18,215 nt of DNA from Zancudomyces culisetae (Eukaryota; Kickxellomycota; Harpellomycetes; Harpellales; Legeriomycetaceae). Shown piece by piece: positions 7,409-16,710 of the stretch; position 1 is the first letter of the stretch, and every line of letters begins with the position of its first letter. The translations under genes were made by a program, and so were the position numbers. The stretch covers positions 1 through 18,215 of the forward strand of contig LSSK01000746.1 in NCBI GenBank assembly GCA_001969505.1, given 5' to 3'. The notes beneath the pieces are model-generated. The model had not been told where the DNA came from and made no database searches. It was given only the letters and a program-made list of their open reading frames with translations.

Positions 7409-10267
7409 ATGGAAAAGGAAAACGTCAAAGCGAGCGAGTTGTTTAAAAAATGTATGTTTTCCGTAGTGATCCCAGAGAAAAAAGTCCTAAACACACAAGA
7501 ATACGAAACGCTGCAGAATATTGAATCTAGAGAATATATCTACAAGGATGAAAAAGTAACAGGGTATCTACTGGCAAGTATCCCTACGAAAATACCACAG
7601 ACTAATACTGGTAATGATGATGAATCTGCAATGCACAGTGTGGATATTTCTGAAGCTGAGGCCAAAAGATTTTTTAAAAAACTGCGATTTAGCATTGTTA
7701 CATTTATTAAAAAGACAAGGGAAAATGTAGGGATAGAGACAGCAGCAAATGTAGACATAAGTGCTGGAACAGGGACAGGGGCTAGAGAAGCGGCAAAAGC
7801 TTCAGATATGAGAATAGGAGGCAGAAGTTCTAGTAATATTGGGAGATTTAAAAGGGAATCAAATATTGGAGTGGGAAACAGAAACAGATTGCTGAGTTTC
7901 CGACCCGAGGCAAGAATTATGGGGGTAGATATGAGTACAAGTGTAAGTGGGACAGGAAGTAATACTACAGGCACAGGAAGAACACTAAAAAGGAAATCCA
8001 GCCGTATAATGACAACTATCCAGAATATAGCAAATACAGAATCAGTATTTTCAGTTTCGACAACCAAAAAAAAGGATGTGGCAGAAGGAGCACAAGATAC
8101 GTGGTTTCAACTGTATGAGTTTCTGATTTGTTCAAGTGCTGGGCATGAAAAGGCGGGAGAAAGTAGAGAGAATGAAGAGGAGGAGTTGGAATTGGAAATC
8201 CGAGTGGCAAACAAACAACTGGATGAACAGGAAATGTTGGGTTTGGAAAGTGAAATTGTTGTTGCGCGAAGTATTAGCAACCAGGTTGAATTGTTTGAAG
8301 ATTTGAGCGAATGTAAGTATGATTGCACTTGATGTATATTTTTTAGTGTGTATTTTTTACAATAATTAAAAAGAGAAAGAGGAGGGAAAAGATGATGTGA
8401 TAGTAGTAAATTAAATAAAGAAACATAAATTTAATTATGAATAGGGTTAACTAACGAGCAAAAGTTATTCAAAAAATACAATTTCAACAAGAATGATAAA
8501 AAGGCATCGATATTATCAACACAAGCCAACAAAAACCAAGGACTGGTAGATGTTAGACAAGACGTGGATATGGAAGCGCTGATGACGTTTCCTAGGAGGA
8601 TGTTTAAAATAACACTTCCAATAAAGGCGTTGGTGGATATTCGATACCGTATAGTTCAATCGGCACCGCACTGTGGAGCCGAGCAAGTATTTCTAGAGAT
8701 ACAATTGGTAAAGCAGGGGTCTGATAGTGGGTATGGTGATCAAAGGTCGAGACAGACAATTGTCGAGTTGGTTGGAGTAGAGTTGGAATCAAGCAATCTA
8801 GTAGTGACTAGGATCAGCCAAAACAAGTATCCGGCGGAATTACGAGTGAGGGGACAGACGATTACAGAGCTGTATAGCATTTCATTATCGACAAATGCAA
8901 TTGGAATAGACTCAGATATGCAAGTGTGTCTTTGCGTAACGGGTAGAATTGTAGAATTGAAACAAAAGACTACGACGCAATTGGTTGAGCAATTAGAAAA
9001 TCGGATGATGATTGATTTAGGAGATATTGCAAGGTCATATTTCGACTCAAGTGCAGGAAAAGAAGTAACAAAACAAGTCACAAGTAATCGCAAAGTTGTG
9101 TCGATAGAAACACCCAGCTTCAAGCAGATTTACTCTGGGGTGCGTGAAGATAATTTTGGACAGGAAACACCGTTAATAACTATAAATAAGGATCAGTTTG
9201 GCTATAGAAATCACAGCCAAATGCTTCAAGCCCGGGCAAGTTCAGCTGAAGTACCGCCAGTACGTGAGTTTTATTCGTCTTCAATCTCAAACCCAACACC
9301 AACAACGACAACACCAACAACAGCAGGAGAAAAAGAAAGACAAAATGGAAATGAAAATGAAAAAAATAATGAAAAAGGAGAAGAAAATAGTAAATCAAAC
9401 CCTCCGCTTCCACAAAGATCCTATTTCCTGCCTCACAGATTTAGTAGCAAGGCAATCTTTTCTCCAACAAATCTTTATAGCGCAAGTCCTTCTGAACATA
9501 GCCGGCTATCAGCACCTAACCTCAATGTTGGCAGTGTTATTGATTCTAGTGTTGTCGGTGAGAGCCATACAAATCTTATATCCACAGTTCCAAGAGTTCA
9601 TTCTAATACTAACCCTACCAATGATAGTGAGTTTGATTCAGAAAATCTACGGAAAGATTCTCACATTAGTACCACAGCGGCAACAGCAACAGCAGCAACA
9701 GCTACCACTTCAGTAATCGCGCCACTGGCGACTACTATTGAATCTTTATCCATTCCTCCTGCTAATTCTAATCAAAACATTTTTCTTACTGATCAGACAG
9801 AAAACGATTGTTGCGATCTAACTGTAAATTTCCAATGTCCTCCAATTGTTAAGACTGGTGCTACTTTTAGTGTCCTAATAACTGTCAGAAACAATTTAGA
9901 TTTTGCTCTAGAAAGACTGGTTATCAAAACTAATATGGATCAATATATAGCTGATCAAATCCAAATCAATAACATCAACATAAACAATTTCAATACCGAA
10001 ACTTCTGCATTACCCACAAAAAACTCTCCTGGATTACTTTTACTTCCCTTAGATGGTCAAGTTCATTTTCAAAAGTTTGGCGGTGAACAAAGTATTTTGC
10101 CTCCAAATGTTTCCGAAACTGTTATGATTAGATACTATGTATCCAATACTCAAGGTTTTGCTTCATTGGGGAATCTGACTATACAATATCACTATAAATC
10201 TAATGATTCCAACGATAAATTCTTTTCCTGCGAGTTTGAAGCTCCTGTATTAATATACATATTATAA
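7409..10267 (+). CDS. TRS65: Probable TRAPP II complex subunit Trs65-like protein, two exons
   Basis: Model: exon 1 7409-8312, intron 8313-8444 (gtaagt...atag), exon 2 8445-10267, 908 aa. The junction makes a TGG codon (LSE-W-LTNEQKLFKK). The frame is open on both sides, whereas the unspliced reading stops at 8330-8332. The N-terminal part (SREYIYKDEKVTGYLLASIP) resembles the conserved start of fungal Trs65. The middle (MFKITLPIKALVDIRYRI..., about 350-450) and the C-terminus (CPPIVKTGATFSVLITVRNNLDF ... GLLLLPLDGQVHFQ ... YYVSNTQGFASLGNLTIQYHY) read as Ig-like beta-sandwich domains. Trs65 belongs to TRAPP II, the GEF for Ypt31/32 at the late Golgi. Low-complexity Gly/Ser/Thr and Asn/Glu linkers make it longer than the family norm of about 500-600 aa. 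Other TRAPP II beta-sandwich subunits or Rgp1 are alternatives. The gene structure is better supported than the name. Confidence 0.6.
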
Positions 10268-10409
10268 TTTATTTTTACCCTTTAATGCATCTTCTCCCTT
10301 TTACCCTTTCTAATCCCTTTATTATACCGTATAAATTGATATTGTGTTTATTAGATTGAATACTTATGGAAATATAATAAACTAGATTTAAACAAATTCA
10401 AAAACCAAA

Positions 10410-11245
10410 CTAAACCAAATTTTGAAACACTTCAAACTTTGATACTCTAAGTAATGTGTGTAATTGTTGATGCTTCAATGTTCGTTGATATCCCTTTCTT
10501 CTCTTCTTCTTGAAGATTGTAATTTCTTTTCCTTCAGGATGTTCCAAAACAGTAACTTGGATATTAACCAAGTTTGGATCCAAGAATCGAATACCCTTTT
10601 TACCACTTTCACCATTATCTCCTACTTCTGCCTCTGTCTCCGTAGCAGTCAATAGATAATCCTTTGATCCCAACTCTACTATCTGTTCAAGTTGTAGTTT
10701 ATCTCCTACATTCACTTCGTTTATTCGATCCATCACAATTATGTCTCCCAACGTCACTGTAAATAGCCGCCCCTTTATCACCACTGTGGCATAATGACGT
10801 GGCTGTTCTGCCAATAACTTTAGCAATCCATTTTGTTCTTCTACTGAACTAACTGGTTTTATAAGATTACTCATCTTCTCACCCGTTTTTCTGGTCAGTG
10901 GTGGTGCAAAACTAACATTATCCGCTGGCTTTGTTGTTGTATCCGCATCTGCAGTGGAATTTGTCAAGTTTGTGGTTGAAAATAACGCTCTACTTCCTTT
11001 GCGTAGATTTGATTCGAAAACTTGAGTAAGTTTTGTCGTTGTATTTACATTTGTACCTATTCAAAAAAATATAATTTATGATTTTAAATATTTAAACATT
11101 TAAAGGAGGATTTACAAAATTATTCAATTGAAAAATCTAGGAATTCGTTTTTGAATGTAACAGGCAACGAACAATAGTCTAAAGTAAATTTACCTTTAAC
11201 GAGGCCATATCTGAGTTTTGGCACAATACCTAGATTCCTAAACAT
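10410..11245 (-). CDS. MRPL49: Mitochondrial large-subunit ribosomal protein bL21m, two exons
   Basis: Model: exon 1 11245-11194 (MFRNLGIVPKLRYGLVK plus one base), intron 11193-11057 (gtaaat...aatag), exon 2 11056-10410. This gives 232 aa with matching phase and a GGT glycine at the junction. The first ~45 residues are basic and Ser/Thr-rich (ESNLRKGSRALFSTTN), a mitochondrial targeting sequence. The bL21 domain begins near residue 105 (HYATVVIKGRLFTVTLGDIIV, VNVGDKLQLEQIVELGSKDYLL). It ends with the rRNA-binding KKKRRKGYQRTLKHQQLHTLLRV element typical of bL21. Reading only the long open frame would start at a TTG inside the targeting region. The protein is longer than yeast Mrpl49 (161 aa) because of the presequence and a Glu/Gly-rich insertion (ATETEAEVGDNGESGKKG). 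The gene is divergent from SLU7 across 636 bp and convergent with the TRS65-like gene (142 bp). Confidence 0.88.
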
Positions 11246-11280
11246 TTTGCACTTGTAGCACTTTATTGCTCTATGTCTAG

Positions 11281-11329
11281 AAATATACTGTTTTTTTTAT
11301 TTCAAAATCTCAATATCTACAGTATATTT
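11281..11329. repeat. 11-bp perfect inverted repeat
   Basis: AAATATACTGT at 11281-11291 and its exact reverse complement ACAGTATATTT at 11319-11329 are separated by 27 bp of T-rich sequence. The repeat lies 36-84 bp upstream of the bL21m ATG, so it could be a 5' UTR stem-loop or a paired protein-binding site. Confidence 0.7.
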
Positions 11330-11480
11330 TTGATTTAACCATTAACTTGATTACTACTACTGTAATCGATTATTTTTTTATCAACAATTTGCTGGTTAAT
11401 ATTCCAAAATAAAACATTGTAAAATAAAATATACGGAAATATTTTCCAGAAGAACTGCAAGCAATTCATTTTGAACCTGT

Positions 11481-11506
11481 GGGGGGAAATGTAGGGAGGT
11501 TTTCCC
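11481..11506 (-). promoter_or_regulatory. Candidate shared motif: G-run, AGGGAGGTTTT, CCC
   Basis: G6 (11481-11486), AGGGAGGTTTT (11493-11503) and CCC (11504-11506), about 240 bp upstream of the bL21m ATG. It matches the arrangement at 3253-3278 upstream of ATP1 in the same orientation relative to the gene. Confidence 0.35.
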
Positions 11507-11538
11507 AATTCTTTTGCCTAAAATTATTACATTGGATT

Positions 11539-11550
11539 TGAAAAATTTTT
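11539..11550. promoter_or_regulatory. RRPE-like element TGAAAAATTTTT
   Basis: Exact match to the yeast RRPE core (TGAAAAATTTT), which in ascomycetes marks ribosome-biogenesis genes and, in several lineages, mitochondrial ribosomal protein genes. It lies between bL21m and SLU7. The role is inferred from motif and position. Confidence 0.4.
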
Positions 11551-11881
11551 TTTTTGTCCTCAGTTATTTAACTTTATTTATTTTCGGATGGAAATAACGG
11601 GAAACTGGAGAAGAAAAGTAGAGGGAAAACCACGCTACACCTGCAAAAAAAAAGCTTTGTCACATGATAAGAGTAGCCCATTTACCAATTTTTTTATTAC
11701 TGCTAATTGGAATATAATGCGAGTTGCATTATTCCTTGGATTACTTTAACAAACTCGACCATTTGTAAAACTAGAATACACCAAGACTAGTCTTTTTTAA
11801 TTTATTAGAAAAAGATACTATAGAATATAATATTATACTTAAATACTTGTAACAAATATATCACGATAGCAGCAAAGGAAA

Positions 11882-13365
11882 ATGTTCAAAAGTAGGTATT
11901 TCGCAAATTAGGGCTATTTTATAATATAGTGGGCCAGCTTTAGCTATAAAATTATAATCATAATTTGTATAAATATAGGTGGAGCAAAACTGAGTCGAGA
12001 GGAATATAGACGACAAAAGGATTTAGATGCGGCGAGAAAGGCAGGAAATGCACCGGCACAAGTCGATGAGGAAGGAAATGATATTAATCCACACATTCCG
12101 CAATTTATGATACAGGCTCCATGTAAGTACAAAACAACAAAAATAAAAGTTTACTGGAATATACAGTATGTACATGTATAATAATATAATAGAAAAGTGA
12201 TACTGATATTAACTATCTACTGTGTGTAGGGTATGTCGATACAAGTAAGCCAGGATTAAAACATCAGCGAAAACAAGGCGAAGAGAAAAAGGCCTCTGAT
12301 GGATGGTATTCGCGAGGCGCAAGAAAAGAACAAGCATCAACAAAGTATCGAAAGGGCGCGTGTGAAAATTGTGGTGCGGGTTCGCATAAAACCAAGGATT
12401 GTATGGAGCGACCACGCAAAAAGGGCGCGAAATGGACGGGTAAGGATATCCAGCCGGACGAAATTGTAGAAACAATAGACTTTGATTATGATAAGAAGCG
12501 GGATCGATGGAATGGATACGATTCACGTCAACACCTCAAACTGGTAGAGGAATGGGAGCTGATAGAGGAAGCAAGAAAGAAACGCAAAGCTCAAGAGCTG
12601 GACGAGGCCATTGCATCAGGCAATATTGAGGGTACAAATCTGCTAAATTTGGGAGATAGCAGCAGTGAAGAAGATAATGAAGACAAATACGCGGAAAGTA
12701 TCGATATGCCGGGTCAAAAGTTGGATGTCCAGTCGCGCACAACTATCCGTAACTTGCGAATTCGGGAAGACACAGCCAAGTATCTACATAACCTTGATCC
12801 AAACTCCGCATACTACGATCCAAAATCGCGGTCAATGCGTGATAACCCACATGGAAACACCGACCCACGCACACTAGCATATGCTGGAGACAACTTTTCC
12901 CGTAGTACTGGTGAAATCACTGAGCTTACAGATGTACAGGCGTATGTATGGGAAATTGATGGACGTACGGCAGCAGCACCACACATGGCAGCGCATTTAC
13001 AGGCCAATCCCACACAAACTGTGCTTTTGAAGAAACAAGAAGACCAAAAGAAACTGGATGCCAAAGAACAAAGACGCCGCGAAATTCTGCAGAAATATGC
13101 AGATGAAGAATCACAGATTGGAAAGGAGGCTGAAAAGCTGGCAATGGCTAAGCAACTGACACAAACCGAACGATATGTTGAATACTCGCGACACGGGCAG
13201 GTGGTCAAAGGGGGTGGCGGCCAGCATTCCCACAAGTCGCAGTATGTTGAAGATGTGTATCCAAACAACCACACTTCAGTTTGGGGTTCGTACTGGAAAG
13301 ATGGAAAATGGGGCTACAAATGTTGTCACCAGTTCTTCAAAAACTCTTACTGTGTTCCTCTTTGA
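11882..13365 (+). CDS. SLU7: Pre-mRNA splicing factor Slu7, three exons
   Basis: Second-step splicing factor that helps dock the 3' splice site. Model: exon 1 11882-11891 (10 nt), intron 11892-11978 (gtaggt...atag), exon 2 11979-12122, intron 12123-12229 (gtaagt...gtag), exon 3 12230-13365; 429 aa in frame. The start reads [31 protein letters not shown], then [13 protein letters not shown] and [16 protein letters not shown], which is the conserved Slu7 N-terminus. The CCHC zinc knuckle is at residues 96-109 (C96, C99, H104, C109). The DRWNGYD segment and C-terminal [25 protein letters not shown] are also diagnostic. The tryptophan of APWY is split by intron 2 (T|GG). A possible branch site (TTAAC) lies about 20 nt before the second acceptor. 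The neighbour bL21m is divergent and RPS9 convergent (130 bp). Family identity is certain; the 10-nt first exon is a prediction. Confidence 0.93.
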
Positions 13366-13495
13366 GTTTTGTTAGTTTTTGTTTGACTAAATGTTTTGTA
13401 TATACTTTTAATGATAAAACTAAAATTTATTTTATTTAAAAGAGCTCTCTCCCCTACAATTAAAAAAAATATATAGGCTATATATAACTATTCAT

Positions 13496-14071
13496 TTATT
13501 CCTCATCCTCATCATCTCCTCCAGCTGCGCGGTTAGCTGCGTTTCTGAGGTTTCTTCTCTTTACTCTTCCTGGTCTACCGCCACCGAATGGTGAGGTCAA
13601 AGCAAAGTCAATGTGTTTCTGTGAGTCCAATCTTACAATGAAGCTTGGTACGTTAACCAATTGCTTGCCTACTCTGATGTGGCGCTGTCTAATCAAAACT
13701 CTTGCGTGATGGACAGACTTGGCCAATCCAAGCTTGAATACTTGGGTTTGGAGTCTTCTTTCCAAAAAGTCCTCAATTCTGAGTGACAATACGTAATCCA
13801 ACTTGGTCTTGCTTTCGTCGAGCACTCCAATTCTAATAAGTCTTCTAATCAAAGCGTTACCTTCGAACAATCTTCGTGGGTCTTTGGCATCCAACTTCAA
13901 CAACTCTCTGGCTGCTCTGCGGATGTTGGACAATGTGTATGCTACTCTCCAGATCTCTCTCTTGTTACGGAGTCCGTACTCTCCGCACAATTTAAGTTCC
14001 TGATCCAATCGCTCCTTTTCGAATGGACGACGTGGTACCTTATATGTCTTGCTACAATTTCTCAATGACAT
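13496..14071 (-). CDS. RPS9: 40S ribosomal protein S9 (uS4)
   Basis: Cytosolic small-subunit protein needed for early 40S assembly and decoding fidelity. The 191-aa frame matches the family end to end: [37 protein letters not shown], the S4 RNA-binding domain around residues 105-150 ([24 protein letters not shown]), [17 protein letters not shown], and an acidic tail GGDDEDEE. The start [11 protein letters not shown] is about two residues shorter than usual (MPxAPRxxSKTYK). Two readings are possible. Either this ATG is the true start and the gene has a 5' leader intron, or exon 2 begins at the tgtag|c acceptor (14052/14051) with a short coding exon upstream. I found no suitable upstream ATG and prefer the first. 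It shares a long divergent region with RPL21. Codon use is of the highly expressed type. Confidence 0.95.
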   Translation of the reverse strand: MSLRNCSKTYKVPRRPFEKERLDQELKLCGEYGLRNKREIWRVAYTLSNIRRAARELLKLDAKDPRRLFEGNALIRRLIRIGVLDESKTKLDYVLSLRIEDFLERRLQTQVFKLGLAKSVHHARVLIRQRHIRVGKQLVNVPSFIVRLDSQKHIDFALTSPFGGGRPGRVKRRNLRNAANRAAGGDDEDEE

Positions 14072-14108
14072 TGTTTATTTTTCTTTTTTTTAACACTTCG
14101 TTTAATAC

Positions 14109-14299
14109 CTAGTTAGTACATTATGATACATAAAAGTGTCAGTATTGATACTGAATACGCTTCTCATCTTGCTCAAACCACAAAAAAGTGCTTTTGTCCA
14201 AAATCATTTGAATTCGTCCTCCTTCCTCATCTTGACATTTATGTTTCAAGATTGCAGCTGCAACTCGACCACAAGTATTCTATTCGAGTATATACTTAC
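14109..14299 (-). other. Candidate 5' leader intron of RPS9
   Basis: On the minus strand, CAG|gtaagtat (donor at 14299) is followed by a perfect TACTAAC branch-point heptamer (14118-14112). TAG comes immediately after it (acceptor 14110-14109), leaving 37 nt of leader before the ATG at 14071. Splicing would remove several upstream ATGs. The branch-to-acceptor distance is very short. If that acceptor is skipped, the next YAG is at 14054-14052, inside the annotated start region. The exact acceptor is uncertain. Confidence 0.45.
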
Positions 14300-14457
14300 C
14301 TGTCTAAAAGAGGGATCCTTCTTTAGAGTTTCGTATTAGTGAATACTTAATAGCTATATATTTTTGTTTAAAAAAGGATCAGGCCTTTAAACACGCATAT
14401 ATTTTTTCAAACTAAAAAAAATAAAAGTAATAAACAAAAAAATTGTTAGCCTTTTGA

Positions 14458-14500
14458 AATAGTAATAGAAATTTTTTAAAAAAATTTTTTTTTTACTATT
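14458..14500. repeat. Inverted repeat with A/T-palindrome core
   Basis: AATAGTAA (14458-14465) pairs with TTACTATT (14493-14500). The interior is itself T6-A7-T10-like, so the whole 43 bp can fold into an AT hairpin upstream of RPS9. Confidence 0.55.
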
Positions 14501-14839
14501 ATTATTACCGAATTGATATTTTTGGGTGTAGTAAATTATGAATATTACTAGTGGATGTTTACCATAAAATTAAAGAATACAAGAAAAAAAAAATTTTTTT
14601 TTAGTTAGAGTAAGGGTCAAACATTTCAATATTATAAACTAAACCCAAACCCGTAAATTGAACAACCTAACATGCTTCAAATTGAATGATTTTTTTTTTT
14701 ACCATTTTTTTTTCTGCGTTTTTGAAATGAAAAATTATAATGAAAAACCGAGCAATCATTGCGAGGCTCAGACAATCAATCTTGTGTCCAACAAACTCCC
14801 CCCCACTGCGCTCAAGATATCTCTTTAAAAAAATTTTTT

Positions 14840-14861
14840 TATCTTGCCAGTCTGCAAGATA
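14840..14861. repeat. Short hairpin TATCTTGC-N6-GCAAGATA
   Basis: Perfect 8-bp arms with a 6-bp loop, next to an A7T8 palindrome, in the RPS9-RPL21 intergenic region. Neither strand shows a gene-end context that would make it a terminator. Confidence 0.5.
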
Positions 14862-14900
14862 TATTCCCAATACGGTACCAAAATATTGATATTTTCCCTC

Positions 14901-14951
14901 TGAATCCTTTTGCCCTATGAATCCTTTTGCCCTATGAATCCTTTTGCCCTA
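14901..14951. repeat. Tandem repeat, three exact 17-bp units
   Basis: TGAATCCTTTTGCCCTA occurs three times head to tail with no mismatch. Each unit carries one GCCCTA, close to the Tbf1/telomere-repeat-like word (A/G)CCCTAA, so the array may be an arrayed factor-binding site. Confidence 0.9.
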
Positions 14952-15074
14952 CATGCCCATAAAATTTTTTTTAAATACAATTGATTGGAAACCAAAGCCC
15001 TAAAAAAAAATGTTTTTAGATTATGCTGGGTAAACGCATATTTTTTTTTGAGATTGAACATAAAGAGCAATGGA

Positions 15075-15103
15075 GGGTGTAGGGTGGGGGGTGGGTATAG
15101 GGG
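15075..15103 (+). promoter_or_regulatory. G-quadruplex-forming motif
   Basis: Five G-runs (15075-77, 15082-84, 15086-91, 15093-95, 15100-103) are separated by loops of 1-4 bases. This meets the G3+N1-7 rule for an intramolecular G-quadruplex on the + strand and is striking in such AT-rich DNA. Similarity to GTAGGG/TAGGGG telomere-like words could instead mean Tbf1/Rap1-type binding. Confidence 0.55.
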
Positions 15104-16047
15104 TTAAGTATTTGCGGATTATTCTTGCAAATTAGCAATTAAAAAAAAACTGCCCAAAATTCTGTTGCAGCTAATTAGTGCAAGCCTGGGTAAAAATCTC
15201 TCCCTAAACACTGCAATTTCTTTTGCCTTTTCTTTTTTTTGCATGTTGTGAATAGCCATGTACACTGTAATGTTTGTTTTAGGGTGTACATAACAAAAGT
15301 GCATTTCAAAATACCTGTTGGAAATAGCAGTATGGATGAATAATAATGGCTCCCTCCTCCTCCTCCTTCTCCCTCGCCAAATGTTATGGCGTTAGTTGCA
15401 TGTTACACGTACATCATATCTGTTTGTAACCAGATCCTCCAAAGCATAGTGATGGTTTTTGAGTGATATAATGGACACATGATAAGTCCCATTTATAGTG
15501 GTGGATCGTTTGAATTGGAAGCTGGATCCAGACATCTGTTGGAAAGGTTATTTCTGTATTAATGTTACGTAGAAAATGCCGTCTAATTGGCATTATTGAA
15601 ATGTTCATTAACTCTGTGTCAATAGAAAGATTTCTTTAGTGATATTACTGTAATGTCAATATAACAAATAACAATGTTGGAGATGCTATTTAGTAAATAA
15701 ATAAAAAAGGCAAAGTGTCCAGTATTTCATATTGCATCTAGATATCATGTATCAATGGATGATGATAGAACGAACTAGTGATGAGTGAGGCGAAAGAGTT
15801 AGTGATACTTTAAATGATGCACATTAACTGTATATACATATCTCCGTCTCTGTATTCCACAAGGATAGTAACAATCGGACAAATAATTGTGATGTACTAG
15901 CAGTATCGTGTATCCAGTTGCAAGCAAAAAGCATTAGTGTAGATGCGGATATCAATATGGATATAGATATGGATACATTTTGTATGTACCAATATTTGGG
16001 TGGCAGAATATTATAAAGTCACTTGACTTGAAGTTTGATTAGCTTAA

Positions 16048-16215
16048 ATGCTTCTTTGGCCTTTTTTTTCATCCAAAGCGGTAAAAACGGGTTTAATTAA
16101 GCAGCAAGAAGAAAATAAGTTAGTTATATTAAACCTCGAAAATGAAAACTCTAGATGGATATTGGCTAATTTTGATTCAATAATCTGTCGGGTAAGTTTT
16201 TATTGCAAAAATTAA
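16048..16215 (+). CDS. Exon-like small ORF, 55 codons, with internal splice donor; unrecognised
   Basis: ATG 16048 opens a frame ending at TAA 16213-16215. The first 48 codons (MLLWPFFSSKAVKTG... ENKLVILNLENENSRW ... DSIICR) look more protein-like than the surroundings and end exactly at CGG|gtaagt (donor 16192). This suggests exon 1 of a spliced gene or a decayed remnant of one. I could not find a convincing second exon: no YAG acceptor in a fitting phase precedes the next open stretch (16257-16499). It may be chance, a pseudogene remnant or a short spliced transcript. No function is assigned. Confidence 0.25.
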   Translation: MLLWPFFSSKAVKTGLIKQQEENKLVILNLENENSRWILANFDSIICRVSFYCKN

Positions 16216-16698
16216 ATTAAGAGCGGACAAATACAAGTAATTGTAAACATTGTTGAATTTTATGGCTGATTTTCTATTTCTTGCAAAATATGCACTTGGA
16301 ACCTCAAGTAAAAAAAATATGTCTTGAAAATTACAAATGGATTATTTTGCTAGGTTTTGAATTTTTATATGCTGGATTTAGTAGCAAGAGGGGGAAGGGG
16401 AAGGGAGAAAAAAGTTTAGTTATTCGGGCTAGTTTGCGAAAAAAAATAATTTCGATTCAGGCAATGATCCTGCTAATTTCCCAATTTTTTCTCTCCTAAA
16501 AATCATTTCAAAAAAAAAAACAATAGCAATAGCAATAATTACAAAAAATTTTTTTTTTGAACACTTTCCTTGACAAGGAGGAAAAAAAAAAAAAATTAGG
16601 CTTCAGTTATAAAACTTTTTTTTAAAAATATTTACAGTTATTTTAATAAAAATTAACATATAGCTATATATAATACAGCTAGAAGTATATATATATAC

Positions 16699-16710
16699 GA
16701 AAAAATTTTT
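16699..16710. promoter_or_regulatory. RRPE-like A6T5 element upstream of RPL21
   Basis: GAAAAAATTTTTC-type palindrome about 200 bp before the RPL21 ATG, in the expected promoter position. It belongs to the AnTn set seen upstream of the growth genes in this window. Confidence 0.35.

Larger units (their letters stand above)
11246..11881. promoter_or_regulatory. Shared divergent promoter of bL21m and SLU7
   Basis: 636 bp with no ORF. It contains an 11-bp perfect inverted repeat (11281-11291 and 11319-11329) close to the bL21m start, a smaller GATTAC/GTAATC inverted repeat (11349-11367), the G-run/AGGGAGGTTTT/CCC block (11481-11506), and an RRPE-like TGAAAAATTTTT at 11539-11550. Confidence 0.6.

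Noticed and set aside
9198-9716. + strand frame of 172 codons rich in Gln and Lys
   Set aside because: Shadow frame within exon 2 of the TRS65-like gene; its Gln runs come from the Ala/Thr codon repeat in the real frame.
14123-14339. Two overlapping + strand frames of 67 codons
   Set aside because: They lie in the predicted RPS9 leader intron on the opposite strand, overlap each other in different frames and show no motif.
14740-14880. GC-richer patch that might be a tRNA
   Set aside because: No B-box (GTTCGAATC-like), no acceptor stem and no cloverleaf on either strand.
15760-15830. Possible C/D-box snoRNA (GTGATGA-like words)
   Set aside because: No CTGA D box at a fitting distance and no terminal stem.
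16281-16499. Possible second exon or small gene of 72 codons
   Set aside because: It starts at TTG, is dominated by AT-driven Ile/Leu/Lys and polypurine Gly/Lys codons, and has no acceptor linking it to the ORF at 16048.
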